Source: Persicitalea sp963803495 (lineage in GTDB: Bacteria > Bacteroidota > Bacteroidia > Cytophagales > Spirosomataceae). Taken from it: a DNA stretch of 64,000 bases. Made by a program: the position numbers and the translations under genes. The notes beneath the pieces are model-generated. The model searched no databases. It was not told the origin of the DNA and saw nothing but the letters and a program-made list of their open reading frames with translations. The stretch spans positions 4,588,001-4,652,000 of the forward strand of contig CAWDMP010000002.1 of the NCBI GenBank assembly GCA_963803495.1, read 5' to 3'. Of the stretch, positions 25,399-35,629 are shown piece after piece. Position 1 is the stretch's first letter; each line of letters opens with the position of its first letter.

Positions 25399-28243
25399 CT
25401 ACCGACTCATATACATATTTCTTTCCCCGTACACCTTCAAAAAGAAATCATCCTGCAAATCATCGATGAAGTAGATGCCTTCGCCCGTGGATTTCATTTC
25501 GGGCCCGAGCTCTTTGTTGACGTTCGGGAATTTGTTGAAGGAGAACACCGGAATCTTGATCGCCCAGCCTTTTTTGACAGGCTGGAAGTTGAAATCCGAC
25601 ACTTTCTTGTCGCCCAGCATCAGCTTGGTGGCGTAGTTGACGTAAGGTTCCTGGTAGGCTTTGCAGATGAATGGTACCGTCCGCGAGGCACGGGGGTTGG
25701 CCTCGATCACGTACACGATGTTGTCCTTTATCGCAAACTGCACGTTCAACAATCCCTTCACGCCCATCGCCAGGGCAATGCGGCGGCTGTACTCTTTGAT
25801 TCTCTCGATGATTTCTTCCGACAGACTGAAAGGCGGCAGCGTCGCGTGGGAGTCGCCGGAGTGAATGCCCGCCGGTTCGATGTGTTCCATCACGCCGATG
25901 ATGTAGGCGTCTTCGCCGTCGCTGATCGCATCGGCTTCGGCCTCGATCGCACCTTCCAGGAAATGGTCGAGCAGGATGTTGTTGTCGGGAATATCATGCA
26001 GGATTTTCACTACGTGCTGTTCCAGTTCCTGCTCGTTGATGACGATCTTCATGCTCTGTCCGCCCAGTACATAGCTCGGGCGAACCAGCAGCGGGAAGCC
26101 CAAGTCGCGCGACAACTCTACGGCCGCGTCGGACGTGCGCACCGTACCGAAAGGCGGGTAGGGGATGTCCAACTCTTTCAGCAGGTTCGAGAAGCGGCCA
26201 CGATCTTCGGCCAAATCCAGCGCCTGGTAGCTGGTGCCGATGATTTTGATGCCGTATTTGTCGAGCTTCTCGGCCATTTTCAGGGCCGTTTGTCCGCCAA
26301 GTTGCACGATGACGCCCTCGGGTTTTTCGTGGTCGATGATGTCGAAGACGTGCTCCCAGAAAACGGGCTCGAAGTACAGCTTGTCCGAAATATCCGGGTC
26401 GGTCGAGACGGTCTCGGGGTTGCAGTTGATCATGATCGTCTCGTAGCCCGCTTCCTTGGCGGCCAGTACCCCGTGGACGCAGGAGTAGTCGAACTCGATG
26501 CCTTGTCCGATGCGGTTGGGGCCACTGCCCAGCACCACGATTTTTTTCTTATCGCTGACGATGGATTCGTTGTCAGGGTTTTCTAGCGAGGTATTAAAAG
26601 TCGAGTAGTAGTAAGGCGTGGCGGCGGCAAATTCGGCGGCGCAGGTATCCACGCATTTGTAGACGCGCTTGATGCCCATCGCCTTGCGCTTCTCGTATAC
26701 TTTGCTCTCCTTCACGCCCAGTAGGTGCGCGATCTGGCGGTCGGCGTAGCCTTTTTGCTTGGCTTTGAGTAAAATTTCTTTGGGAATGTCGTCCAAATCG
26801 TATTTCTCGATCTCGTGCTCGGTTTCGATCAATTCCTCGATCTGCCGCAGAAACCAGGGGTCTATCTTGGTCAGGTTCTGAATGGATTTGAAAGATAATC
26901 CGATCTTGAATGCGTCGTAAATGTGGAACAGCCGGTCCCAACTCGGGTGCGCCAGACTGTACTTGATTTTTTCCTGATCGCGCAGCTCGCGGCCATCGGC
27001 ACCCAGGCCGTTGCGCCGGATTTCGAGCGACTGACACGCCTTTTGCAACGCTTCCTGAAAATTGCGCCCGATGCCCATCGCTTCGCCCACCGATTTCATC
27101 TGCAAGCCCAGCGAGCGGTCGGCGCCGTGGAATTTATCAAAGTTCCAGCGCGGTACCTTCACGATTACATAGTCGATGCTGGGCTCGAAGAAGGCCGAAG
27201 TAGTACCCGTGATCGGGTTGATGAGTTCGTCGAGGTTGTAGCCGATCGCCATTTTGGCAGCAATCTTGGCGATAGGGTACCCGGTCGCCTTGGACGCCAG
27301 CGCCGACGAGCGCGACACGCGCGGGTTGATCTCGATGACGATGATGTCGTCAGTTTCGGGATTGACCGAAAACTGAATGTTGCACCCCCCCGCAAACGAA
27401 CCGATGCCCGCCATGCACTTGATCGCCAGATCGCGCATGGCCTGGTAGGTGGTGTCGGGCAGCGTCATGGCCGGGGCCACGGTGATGCTGTCGCCGGTGT
27501 GAACACCCATTGGGTCGAAGTTCTCGATAGAGCAAATGATGATGAAGTTGCCGTTGCCGTCGCGCAGCAGTTCCAACTCGTATTCCTTCCAACCCAGTAC
27601 GCTTTGCTCCACCAGTACTTCGTGGGTAGGGGAAGCGTGCAGGCCGTTGGTAAGAGCTTTGTCAAAATCTTCGGGCTTGTCTACAAAGCCGCCACCCGTA
27701 CCACCCAGTGTGTAGGAAGGGCGAATCACCAACGGAAAACCGATTTCCTGGGCAATTTCCTTGCCTTCCAGGAAGGAACGCGCGATGCGTCCGGTACATA
27801 CGTTGGCGCCAAGTTCCAGCATTTTCAGACGAAAAGCTTCGCGGTCTTCGGTAGTTTCGATGGCCCGAATGTCCACGCCGATAAGCTCAACGCCGTATTT
27901 TTTCCAAATTCCCGCCTTCTCACAGTCGATCGCCAGGTTTAGGGCCGTTTGGCCGCCCATCGTGGGCAGCACCGCGTCGATCGGCGTGCCTGCATCCTGG
28001 TGCTCTTTCAGAATCTGGGCTGATGTACTTTTTCTCCAACGGTAGCAGGTACACGTGATCGGCGTTGATCGGGTCGGTCATGATCGTGGCCGGGTTGGAG
28101 TTGATCAGACTGACCTTGATGCCTTCTTCGCGCAGCGAGCGGGCAGCTTGCGAACCGGCGTAATCAAATTCACAGGCCTGACCGATGACAATGGGACCTG
28201 AACCAATAATGAGGATGGACTTGATGTTGGGGTTTTTCGGCAC
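25399..28243 (-). CDS. carB: Carbamoyl-phosphate synthase large subunit (one frameshift as sequenced)
   Basis: The enzyme makes carbamoyl phosphate for pyrimidines and arginine. The N-terminal frame starts MPKNPNIKSILIIGSGPIVI and runs to LEKKYIS; the main frame resumes at QILKEHQDAGTPIDAVLPTM and covers both ATP-grasp halves (second one at VVLGSGPNRIGQGIEFDY) to the end. Removing one C from the CCC (plus-strand GGG at 28017-28019) restores a single frame of about 948 codons. The protein ends shortly after the second synthetase half (YGERNMYMSR), without the ~130-residue allosteric domain of the E. coli enzyme, as in other Bacteroidota. No carA is nearby. Confidence 0.92.
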
Positions 28244-28407
28244 GGGAAATCGGGAATGATGAGTGATGAATGATGAATGATAGCGCTAAGGGTACGCCCA
28301 AAAATTCCACAAAGTTAAGGTTTGAGGACGGAAAAGGCTTGCCCTAATTCATAAAAAGGGTTTATAAGCAGGACAATCGGGGAGAAGACGGGGATAATTA
28401 GGCGTAT

Positions 28408-29238
28408 TTATTCCTTGGTTGGGGCTTTGCGTTTCCAACTTTTCAGTCCCCAATAGAGAAGCCCGATCAAAATTACGAACGGCCACAAGTTGACCAGCGC
28501 GACGAAGAACCAAAGCAGGTTCTTCCAACCATTGCCCAGTCCCTCGGCAAACTCGCGGCCGAATCGCGTTTCCCGCGCGGTGGTTTGGTAGAAAGTCAGG
28601 GTGAGCGTCGAGAGCGCTACTTGGTTTTTGAGGAAATTCAGCCGTCCCTCGATGGACTCGATGTCAGCCCGGAGCTCGCCGATCTGCTTTTCCACGGCCA
28701 GGACATCGGCTACGCTGTTGGCTTTGTCGAGTAATTTGAGATACCGCGCTTCCAGCGCCTTTTTGGTTTTGAGCCGCGCCTGAATGTCCAGGTACTCCGC
28801 TGTCACATCGCGCACACTGATTTCCTTCCGGTCGAGTTTGTCGATGCCTTCCGTTACATCAGCGAGCAGCGGATCAAAACGGTCGGCAGGCACCCGCACG
28901 ACGAGCGTTTGACTCAGCCGGTCCTCTGTTTTGAAAGCGTTGTCGGACGAAACATAGCCACCGTAGCGACTGATCGCCGCCGTAACTTTCTGGCGGGTAG
29001 CGGTAAGGTCGTCAGTCTCGAAACTCACCGTACCGTCTTTGATAAGTTTCCGCTCCGTCACGATGGCTTCATCGGGCTGATTTTGCGGTACTTCCTCCGG
29101 TTGAGAAGCGGCATCCTGTTCCGGGGATGTCTGAGCCAAGTCGACCTGCATCGCAGCCTCGTTTTCCGGCTGGGTCTGGCAACCAGGCAGAAGGAAGAAC
29201 GCAAGCAGGATCGCGGAAATGAGGGGGCGTACTTTCAT
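28408..29238 (-). CDS. DUF4349 lipoprotein
   Basis: A 276-residue protein with a lipoprotein signal (MKVRPLISAILLAFFLLPGC), a Gln/Glu-rich linker, then the DUF4349 domain: KLIKDGTVSFETDDLTATR, a coiled-coil stretch (LEKQIGELRADIESIEGRLN-like, seen here as VEKQIGELRADIESIEGR) and a C-terminal membrane helix (FVALVNLWPFVILIGLLYWG). The family is widespread and uncharacterised. I chose ATG 29238 because it begins the signal peptide; longer starts have no signal. A 164-bp spacer separates it from carB. Confidence 0.85.
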   Translation of the reverse strand: MKVRPLISAILLAFFLLPGCQTQPENEAAMQVDLAQTSPEQDAASQPEEVPQNQPDEAIVTERKLIKDGTVSFETDDLTATRQKVTAAISRYGGYVSSDNAFKTEDRLSQTLVVRVPADRFDPLLADVTEGIDKLDRKEISVRDVTAEYLDIQARLKTKKALEARYLKLLDKANSVADVLAVEKQIGELRADIESIEGRLNFLKNQVALSTLTLTFYQTTARETRFGREFAEGLGNGWKNLLWFFVALVNLWPFVILIGLLYWGLKSWKRKAPTKE

Positions 29239-29308
29239 AGGAAGAGCGGTTGAGAGACTGGAACGTGAGTTACCACGGTGGCGATCAAAGCAAGATAGTG
29301 CATTTACG

Positions 29309-30119
29309 TCACCTGCCGTACTGCTGCCGATTAGCTTCATCAAAATTGACCACAATATTCCAGCGCATGGGGTAGACTTCGCCCCGCTTGAAATACACGT
29401 CCCACTCCGGCAGCGACTTGATTACGCGCTCTGCCTCCTGATCGAATAGGGGATTGTATGACTTCTTCATGAATTTGACCGAAAAATCCTGAGGGTTTTC
29501 ACCCGGTATGATATTGGAGAAATACCTTGACCTTTTTGTCTCCAAGATCGGGAATTTTAGACCAGTCGATATGACTATAAATGTACTCGACCAACGCTCT
29601 GGTGCTCTTGGTAAATATGGATTGGTAGGTGTTCGAATTATCGAACCGCTCCTCTTTGATCAAAGTACCATCCTGCATCGTCAGAATGATTTCACCTTCG
29701 TAGAAGGACATAGAAGGTATGTCCAAGTAACGCAGCAGCTCTCCGATCGGGAGGCTAATTCTCCGTGTAACCAATTCGCGCGCACTCTACCATCGACATA
29801 ACGTCACCGAATGCCACCTCCAGATCGACTTTGGGATTTGCGGTCTTTTGGGGCAATCGTAAACAGCAACCAGGTAAAATTTTCGTCAATCAATTCCCAT
29901 ACGGCTTGTGACCCAGCCAACACCTCCCGTTTGGTTAGTTCAGGGTACTTGTCGCGATGGTTCGAATGCTGTCATGTCGAAGAATTGCTGTTAAAGGATT
30001 CGCCAAAAAGCGCAGCGTATCACCGTTTCGTACCAGCAGGTCAAATCTCCTGCCTTGTCACCACGTGGGCAGAACGGTCGAGCAACCAAAGGAGTAAGAA
30101 ACAGCACTAGAACGTACAT
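29309..30119 (-). pseudogene. Decayed TonB-C-terminal-like protein gene with several frameshifts
   Basis: From ATG 30119 the minus strand encodes a signal-like MYVLVLFLTPLVA, then in changing frames RFDLLVRNGDTLRFLANPL, RDKYPELTKREVLAGSQAVWE, DLEVAFGDVMSMVECARIGY, SLPIGELLRYLDIPSMSFYE and finally a TonB-like end (QEAERVIKSLPEWDVYFKRG). Together these match a Bacteroidota protein type with a WEI segment followed by a TonB C-terminal domain. At least four frame changes are needed (around 30080, 29955, 29815, 29758 and 29512), so unlike the other frameshifted genes this one looks genuinely dead. I do not know its function. Confidence 0.7.
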
Positions 30120-30182
30120 CACGACAAATCTATTTGTAGATGAATAGAATACCCAACACTAGTATGGAGCGCTTACTCGCCC

Positions 30183-31878
30183 CTATCTCACGCGCAGCAG
30201 CGCCTCGGCGGCGGCTTGTCCGTTGCTGGGATTGGGCGCGGCGCGGGTGACAAACTTGCCGTTGGGCGCGATGATCGCAAAGGATGGGTAGCCCATAGGG
30301 TTGAGTTTCAGGATCAGTTGTGTGGCCTGGCTTTCGTCCAAAAACATGTGTACGCCCCGCAGCTTGTTCCTTACGATGAATTTTTTCCATAGCGCGGTCC
30401 GGTCGACCTGGTTGACGTCGGGTACGTGAATGTACAGGAATTCTACGTCGGCGGGGAGCCTGGCCCGCAGGGCGGGGGCGTATAGTACTTCGCTACGGCT
30501 GTCGTCGTCGTTGAGGTTCCACTTAATGACGTAGAGCGTTTTGCCCTGGTACTGTTGCTGGATCGCTTTGAACCACTTTCGTCCATTGTCACGGGAAGTT
30601 GGCAAGCCAAATGCCGTCGAGTACTTCAGTGGGTGTGGCGCTGAGGTCGGAGCGTTTCTGCACCAGGTCGATCGCAAGGCTGTCTTTTATTTCCAACCGG
30701 TACAGTTCATCCAGGGAACGGACGGCGATGGGTGCTTCGATCTTTTCGACCAGGTACTTATAAAGTACCTCCTCCTCGGCCGGAAGGTACTGGTGAAATT
30801 GCTGCACCAGCATCCGGGCATCCAGTAAGTCGGACGTGGCATCGTTGAACTCGGTGCGGAAGGCGCGGTCTTTCTTCTCAATCATCGTCACCAGGTCGAG
30901 CGTCTGGCGGTTACGGGCGTAGAGGTCGTTCAAGAAATTGAGGCCTTCCGAGGTAGCGGTACCCTCGCGGGCCATGGCGTCGAGCCGGATACGTTCTTGG
31001 GCAGAAAGCGGCTTGGCGTACTTTGTGAGAAGTTCGGCCATCATCTCGACCGAAAGCGACTTCGATCTGGTAGGAAATTGGTAGGCGCGGCGATCCAGCA
31101 GCCGGTCGGCGTAGTCGCCCGCGCGGGTAGCCCACTGTACCCGCTGAAAGGTCATGATCCCGTTGGTGAGGCGGCTGAGCTTTTCCTTGGTTTCGGAATC
31201 GACGTCAGTACCGTTGACCAGAGCGTACTCGTATAGGGTGGACAGTCGCTCGTCTTCTACGACAGACTCTACCCAATTCCGCAGTACCGGCGACAAAACG
31301 CCCCGCTTCGAGAGCGGCAACAGCGCCGACATGCGCAAATCGGCCCGGCGATCGAGCGCGCGGCGCGTTTCGCCGGGCTCCAATTCCCAAAAAGAATCGA
31401 AGAAGGAGGCTCCGTATCGTTTGTTTTCTTTCATTACCCTACCTTCCTCGACGAGGTAGTCGATGTACTGGTTGTTAGCCTCGGCATTGACTCCCGCGAA
31501 GTAGAAAAGCCGCTTGGCTTTGAACATCGAATCAGCATCGAAGGAAAGTTGAAGCGCACCCGGCGCGGCCAGAAAAGTGGTGAATACCTGCCCACCATAA
31601 TCGAGGTATACCTCTTCCTGTGGATAGATTAGCGGCAAAGCCACCCGAAAACTACCGTCGGCCTGCAAGGGTGCCTGCCGGGTCAGTTCGGATTGGGGTT
31701 GCAGAATATTATTTCGGGTAAACGTAATCGCCGGAGCCTGCCGGTACAGCGCCCCCGTCAAATTCCGAATTCGCCCACTAATTACCACCGAATCCACCTG
31801 AGCAAATAAGACCTCAGTAGAAAGAAAAGAAAGCACCAGCAGGAGGGCTATTCCAGTGCCTTTAAACGGCAAACGCAT
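30183..31878 (-). CDS. TlpA-like thioredoxin-fold protein (one frameshift as sequenced)
   Basis: A secreted protein with signal peptide (RLPFKGTGIALLLVLSFLS), a beta-rich N-terminal domain, a helical middle part, and a thioredoxin-like C-terminal domain (KTLYVIKWNLNDDDSRSEVL, then NPMGYPSFAIIAPNGKFV with the cis-proline). The usual CxxC of TlpA proteins is not visible; KWN occupies that place, so redox activity is uncertain. The frame breaks after WLANF at CCC (plus-strand 30593-30595); removing one base gives a continuous WLANFRDNGRKWFKAIQQQY. It starts 18 bp after nuoC and is probably co-transcribed with it. Confidence 0.75.
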
Positions 31879-31896
31879 CTCATAATTCATAATTCA

Positions 31897-32401
31897 TCAT
31901 TCATAACTCACACGTATTCCATGGTACAATTCCTGTTCCTGATAATCCTTGCGCAACGGATGCCCGACCCAATCGGTAGGTAACAGGATGCGCCGCAGGT
32001 CGGGATGGCCCATGAAACGGATGCCGAATAAGTCGTACGCTTCGCGCTCATGCCAGTCGGCGGTGCGCCAGAGGTGACTGAGCGTGGGTACTTCGGGCAG
32101 CGGCTCATCGGCCTGATTTCTTGCCAAAACTACCTTCAAAATAGTACTATGCCCGAAGGGAATGGAATTGAGATGGTAAAGTACCTCCATCGTTCCCGCC
32201 TCGCTACCATTATCAAGCGCGGTAACGCAGGCCAGGTAGTCGAAAAACAACCGCTCGTCGCGAAAAAGTACTTCGGCCACCTCGGCCAATCGTTCAGTAG
32301 CCACGATCAGAAAAGGCTGGGGCACGGACGTAATGGCCTCGGTTAACGACGGCATCGCCCAATTGCTCGGTCAGTACGGTGTGGATCTCAGAAAAGGTCA
32401 T
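31897..32401 (-). CDS. nuoC: NADH-quinone oxidoreductase subunit C (N-terminal frameshift as sequenced)
   Basis: NuoC is a peripheral-arm subunit of respiratory complex I. The C-terminal signature ADWHEREAYDLFGIRFMGHPDLRRILLP is present in full (shown by the shorter HEREAYDLFGIRF). The usual N-terminus MTFSEIHTVLTEQLGDAV is encoded from ATG 32401 but in another frame; gaining one base in GTCGTTAACC near 32345 accounts for it. Translation could also begin at the internal ATG 32355, losing about 15 residues. nuoD, normally next, is not downstream; a TlpA-like gene is there instead. Confidence 0.85.
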
Positions 32402-32615
32402 GCAGCAAAGATAGGAAATTGGGCTGTTTCCTGGGGAATTCGTCAACGCTGTATCGCCTCGCCAGCCGAAAATCGGCACATTTTTTTAATACTAGATGCC
32501 TTCACTGTATCCTATGCACCAAAAAACACTAATCCACCTCCGCAAATGAGTGACTCTATCATCCCAAACAGCTATCGAATTTGAGGAAGAATAAATAAGC
32601 CGCAGTATTGGTGCT

Positions 32616-32813
32616 ATGTGGACGAAGAAAGCGCTGAGTGAGAATTACATGGATGACGATAGCAATGAATTGGTATTTTCATTGCCTTGTAACAAATGGG
32701 CCACCAGCGTATTCAAATTGGCTTTCGGTTTTTGGATTCATCCCAATGTAGACGCTGATTTCATGGAAGAGGTACTGCTTCGTGCGCAGATAAGGGCGGA
32801 GGATGATGAATGA
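32616..32813 (+). CDS. Small hypothetical protein (doubtful)
   Basis: A 65-codon frame from ATG 32616, rich in acidic residues at its end (RAQIRAEDDE) with an aromatic core (FKLAFGFWIHPNV). No family is recognised and no clear promoter is visible. The 500-bp gap between nuoC and the ferredoxin gene (32402-32900) holds nothing else I can support. It may be a remnant rather than a gene. Confidence 0.3.
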   Translation: MWTKKALSENYMDDDSNELVFSLPCNKWATSVFKLAFGFWIHPNVDADFMEEVLLRAQIRAEDDE

Positions 32814-32900
32814 GTCCCTCTAACGCGCCATACCAGAACTTTGCCGGGTTTGATCGTCGTTTTTTCCGAATCATACTAAACTTTTTTTCAAAACCAATTC

Positions 32901-33164
32901 ATGAGCAAATCAGGCTTCCCGGACAAGGCGATTTTTATCTGTGAAGGAAAGAAATGCGGAAAATATTTCGAGATCAGAAAGTATTGCAAAGAGGCGATCA
33001 AAGAAAATGGCCTGAAAAAAGACGTAGAACTCATAAAAATAAGCTGCACTGACCGCTGCAAACACGCCCCGGTCGTGTACTTTCAACCCGCCAACGCGTG
33101 GTTTACGGAAGTGACGGAAAAGGAGATGGCTCAACTTTTCGGTCAATTTGTGTCGGACGAATAG
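32901..33164 (+). CDS. Thioredoxin-like [2Fe-2S] ferredoxin
   Basis: An 87-residue protein with the thioredoxin-like ferredoxin layout: ICEGKKCGK near the start, then ISCTDRCKHAPVVYF. Four cysteines in this spacing usually hold a [2Fe-2S] cluster, as in NuoE C-terminal domains and Aquifex-type ferredoxins. Its position among complex I genes (between nuoB and nuoC, opposite strand) is suggestive of electron transfer, but no direct link is shown. The spacer after it holds a GCTGG/CCAGC hairpin. Confidence 0.72.
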   Translation: MSKSGFPDKAIFICEGKKCGKYFEIRKYCKEAIKENGLKKDVELIKISCTDRCKHAPVVYFQPANAWFTEVTEKEMAQLFGQFVSDE

Positions 33165-33256
33165 CCAAGATGTGGTGCGGCCGGGCTGGCGTACCAGCGG
33201 CTCGCCCGTTACTGTTTGCTAACTAACAGCAAAATACAGTATTGATACTATACGCT

Positions 33257-33679
33257 TCAACGTTCAACTATTTCCAGAAAAGCCTTCAAGGTCAAGATTT
33301 CGGTCTTACCGTAGCTACCAATCTCCAGCAAATCAGGATCGCCGGTAATCAAGTATTTGGCCCGCGCATCCCGAGTTAACCCTAACAGATAATAGTCGTT
33401 ACTATCGCGGCCGAGTTTGACCTTTGAAGTTGTAATTACCTTGATCGAGTAAGACCTGAAATCTTCAAGAAACAGTTTGATAGTCGTCGGTGCAATTCCC
33501 TTTTTCTGAAAATAGGGAATTGCGGATAGCGCCGTTACCTCTTCAATGACCATTTCTGAATAGCATAGGTCGAATCGATCAAGCAGATTTTCCAACAGGC
33601 GGTTGAAGCGCTCAGAAGTAAGTCCACCCAGAAGTGCGCTTGCGATCACATTTGGGTCGACAACAAGCCTGGTTTTCAC
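33257..33679 (-). CDS. PIN-family toxin (COG1569 type)
   Basis: A 140-residue PIN-domain protein, MKTRLVVDPNVIASALLGG, with the N-terminal aspartate in VVDPNV, DSNDYYLLGLTRDA in the middle and YLITGDPDLLE near the end, as in the putative toxin-antitoxin PIN family COG1569. It is likely an RNase toxin. It overlaps the upstream antitoxin gene by 4 bases. The pair separates nuoB from nuoC. Confidence 0.82.
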   Translation of the reverse strand: MKTRLVVDPNVIASALLGGLTSERFNRLLENLLDRFDLCYSEMVIEEVTALSAIPYFQKKGIAPTTIKLFLEDFRSYSIKVITTSKVKLGRDSNDYYLLGLTRDARAKYLITGDPDLLEIGSYGKTEILTLKAFLEIVER

Positions 33680-33909
33680 TTGTAGCTTTTTGATTTCCGG
33701 TACGCTTTAATGGCATCCACCACATTTTGTTCGCGGTAGGGCACTTCGGGTAGCTCGCTCAAGAACTTCCGCGTACGGGCGATTGCTTCTTCTTTGGTCG
33801 CCTGATCCGGTTCGATGAGCTTCACCTCAACGTAATCCAACGTTCCCAAATATTGAATGAGCTCTTCGGTCTTAGCCTGGTCGGTGGTTGTTATGGTGAT
33901 CTGACTCAT
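33676..33909 (-). CDS. Antitoxin partner of the PIN toxin
   Basis: A 77-residue acidic-then-basic protein, MSQITITTTDQAKTEELIQY, with TRKFLSELPEVPYREQNVVD toward the C-terminus. Similar short proteins precede COG1569 PIN toxins in Bacteroidota. The 4-base overlap with the toxin start supports translational coupling. The DNA-binding fold is not obvious from sequence. Confidence 0.7.
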   Translation of the reverse strand: MSQITITTTDQAKTEELIQYLGTLDYVEVKLIEPDQATKEEAIARTRKFLSELPEVPYREQNVVDAIKAYRKSKSYK

Positions 33910-33988
33910 AGCTTTAGATTCATTGAATAAGTGTCAGTCAAAGATACAACAGCTCACGAAATAACTGCGCTTGGTGCTATTTCGTTTC

Positions 33989-34513
33989 TCAACTATTACC
34001 CTCCGCCTCCATTTCCAGCAACATCGTCGGGGCCAGCAGGTGTTCCTGCCTGATTTTTTCCTGTAACTTCATGAAACCACCGATCAGCGCCTCAGGCCGG
34101 GGCGGGCAACCGGGCACGTACACGTCCACGGGAATGATGCGGTCCACGCCCTTCACGACGTGGTAGCCGTGCTCCCAGTAAGGGCCACCGCAGTTGGAGC
34201 AGCTCCCCATCGAAATCACGTAGCGCGGCTCGGGCATCTGCTCGTACAGCCGCCGCACGCGGTCGGCCATCTTGAACGTCACGGTACCTGCCACGATCAT
34301 CACGTCCGACTGCCGGGGTGAGGGTCTCGGGAAAATGCCGAAGCGTTCGAGGTCGTAGTGCGAGGCGAAGGTCGCCATCATCTCCATCGCACAACAGGCT
34401 AGTCCGAAGCCCATGGGCCAAAGCGACGACAGCCGCGCCCAGTTCAGTAGATCTTCGGCGCTGGTGAGGATAATGCCGCCGTCGCCGGTTTTGTTTGGAG
34501 TTGGGGAGTTCAT
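33989..34513 (-). CDS. nuoB: NADH-quinone oxidoreductase subunit B
   Basis: NuoB binds the terminal N2 [4Fe-4S] cluster that passes electrons to quinone. The ligands are visible: the Cys-Cys pair in GLACCAMEMM, the Cys in MGSCSNCGGPYWEHGY and the Cys in VPGCPPRPEALI. Length is about 174 residues. I favour ATG 34513 (MNSPTPNKTGD); an ATG eight codons earlier (34537) is possible. It starts just after the ABC permease gene, in the same operon as nuoA, with the ABC pair wedged between them. Confidence 0.92.
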   Translation of the reverse strand: MNSPTPNKTGDGGIILTSAEDLLNWARLSSLWPMGFGLACCAMEMMATFASHYDLERFGIFPRPSPRQSDVMIVAGTVTFKMADRVRRLYEQMPEPRYVISMGSCSNCGGPYWEHGYHVVKGVDRIIPVDVYVPGCPPRPEALIGGFMKLQEKIRQEHLLAPTMLLEMEAEGNS

Positions 34514-34561
34514 GAGTTCATAGGTTGAGGAGTGCATGAGTACTTAGTACTTGTTTCTGGG

Positions 34562-35629
34562 TTAGCTGTACCAGCGTCGCCAGCCCGCGAAGGCTCCTGC
34601 CAATACTACTACTGCCAGGATTACGATGGGTACTTTATAGAGCACTGCAAAGGTAAGGATTACAAAACCGACGGCCAGCGGTTGCAGGGTTTCTTCGAGC
34701 AGTTGATGCTTGCGGTACAGGCGGGCGTGATAAAGTAGTAAAGCCCCGAGGGCGAGGAAAAAGAGTTGAGCCACTTCATGCCCGTGCAGACGGGTACCGT
34801 AGCGGAGGATCAGGAACGTTTCGGGGAGCAGGAGTAGGAAGTGTAAAATCACTGTGCGGCCGAAGCGACGGGTTTTTCCAAAAGGTAGTGACTTTCCCCA
34901 AAGCCAGACTTCATTTTCCCAAAGGTACAGCTCATAGGAAAGTCCGGCGTTGAGCAGGTACGCCAGCGTGAAGCAGACGGCGGGTAGGCGGAGGTCGTAG
35001 GTACCCGTACTGTCGTAGACCAGCGCGCCCGTCATGAACAGGAACACGCCAATTTTGCTAAGCAACAAGGTGAAACCGCGCTCGCGCAATAGCCATTCCA
35101 ACGTCCAAAAAACGAAATGAGTCGGACGTTTGAAAGGCAGGCGAAAAGCAGTTTTCCTGGTAGAAGCCGCTAGATCGGGATGACGCAGTCGCCATTCGGC
35201 CACGGCTGCCAGGAAAGTACTCAGCAGCAGCCAGTACAAGAACAGGGGCCAGGTACGATCCAACAATCCTTCCGTCCGGGCGATGCTCAGCACGTACAGG
35301 CCGTGCATGAGAACCGGAATCAGAAAGCCCAGGGCAAGAGCCATCAAGCGGCTGATTCGCTTGATGAACGGCCACAGGTAGGCGTTTTGTAAAAATGCGT
35401 ATTCGGGTTGGGTTAGTCGATTCGTCAAAAACTGAGCGCACAGTATGGCGTAGGCGGTCCAAAGGACAAGCAAGGCCGCCATACCCCAATCGTCGGTCAG
35501 GAAAAAGAGCGCGAAGGCATAGTGCTCGCGACTGCTCAGGAATCCGAACAATAGGAATATCGCGACGAGAAAGAATCCGGCCCGCTGACGGTAAAACTCC
35601 CGGACGGTAGACGCAAACAGTACCTTCAT
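34562..35629 (-). CDS. ABC exporter permease-like membrane protein
   Basis: A 355-residue protein with about eight or nine predicted membrane helices (for example FFLVAIFLLFGFLS, ALALGFLIPVLMHGLYVLS, TVILHFLLLLPETFLIL and a double C-terminal hairpin). It starts inside the end of the ABC ATPase gene (4-base overlap), so it is its membrane partner. The family is not named from sequence; ABC-2-like exporters have this size. The cargo is unknown. Its location within the nuoA-nuoB operon is unusual. Confidence 0.7.
   Translation of the reverse strand: MKVLFASTVREFYRQRAGFFLVAIFLLFGFLSSREHYAFALFFLTDDWGMAALLVLWTAYAILCAQFLTNRLTQPEYAFLQNAYLWPFIKRISRLMALALGFLIPVLMHGLYVLSIARTEGLLDRTWPLFLYWLLLSTFLAAVAEWRLRHPDLAASTRKTAFRLPFKRPTHFVFWTLEWLLRERGFTLLLSKIGVFLFMTGALVYDSTGTYDLRLPAVCFTLAYLLNAGLSYELYLWENEVWLWGKSLPFGKTRRFGRTVILHFLLLLPETFLILRYGTRLHGHEVAQLFFLALGALLLYHARLYRKHQLLEETLQPLAVGFVILTFAVLYKVPIVILAVVVLAGAFAGWRRWYS

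Noticed and set aside
25303..26586. Long plus-strand open frame opposite carB
   Set aside because: It is antisense to a conserved gene in GC-rich DNA, has no recognisable domain and no promoter.
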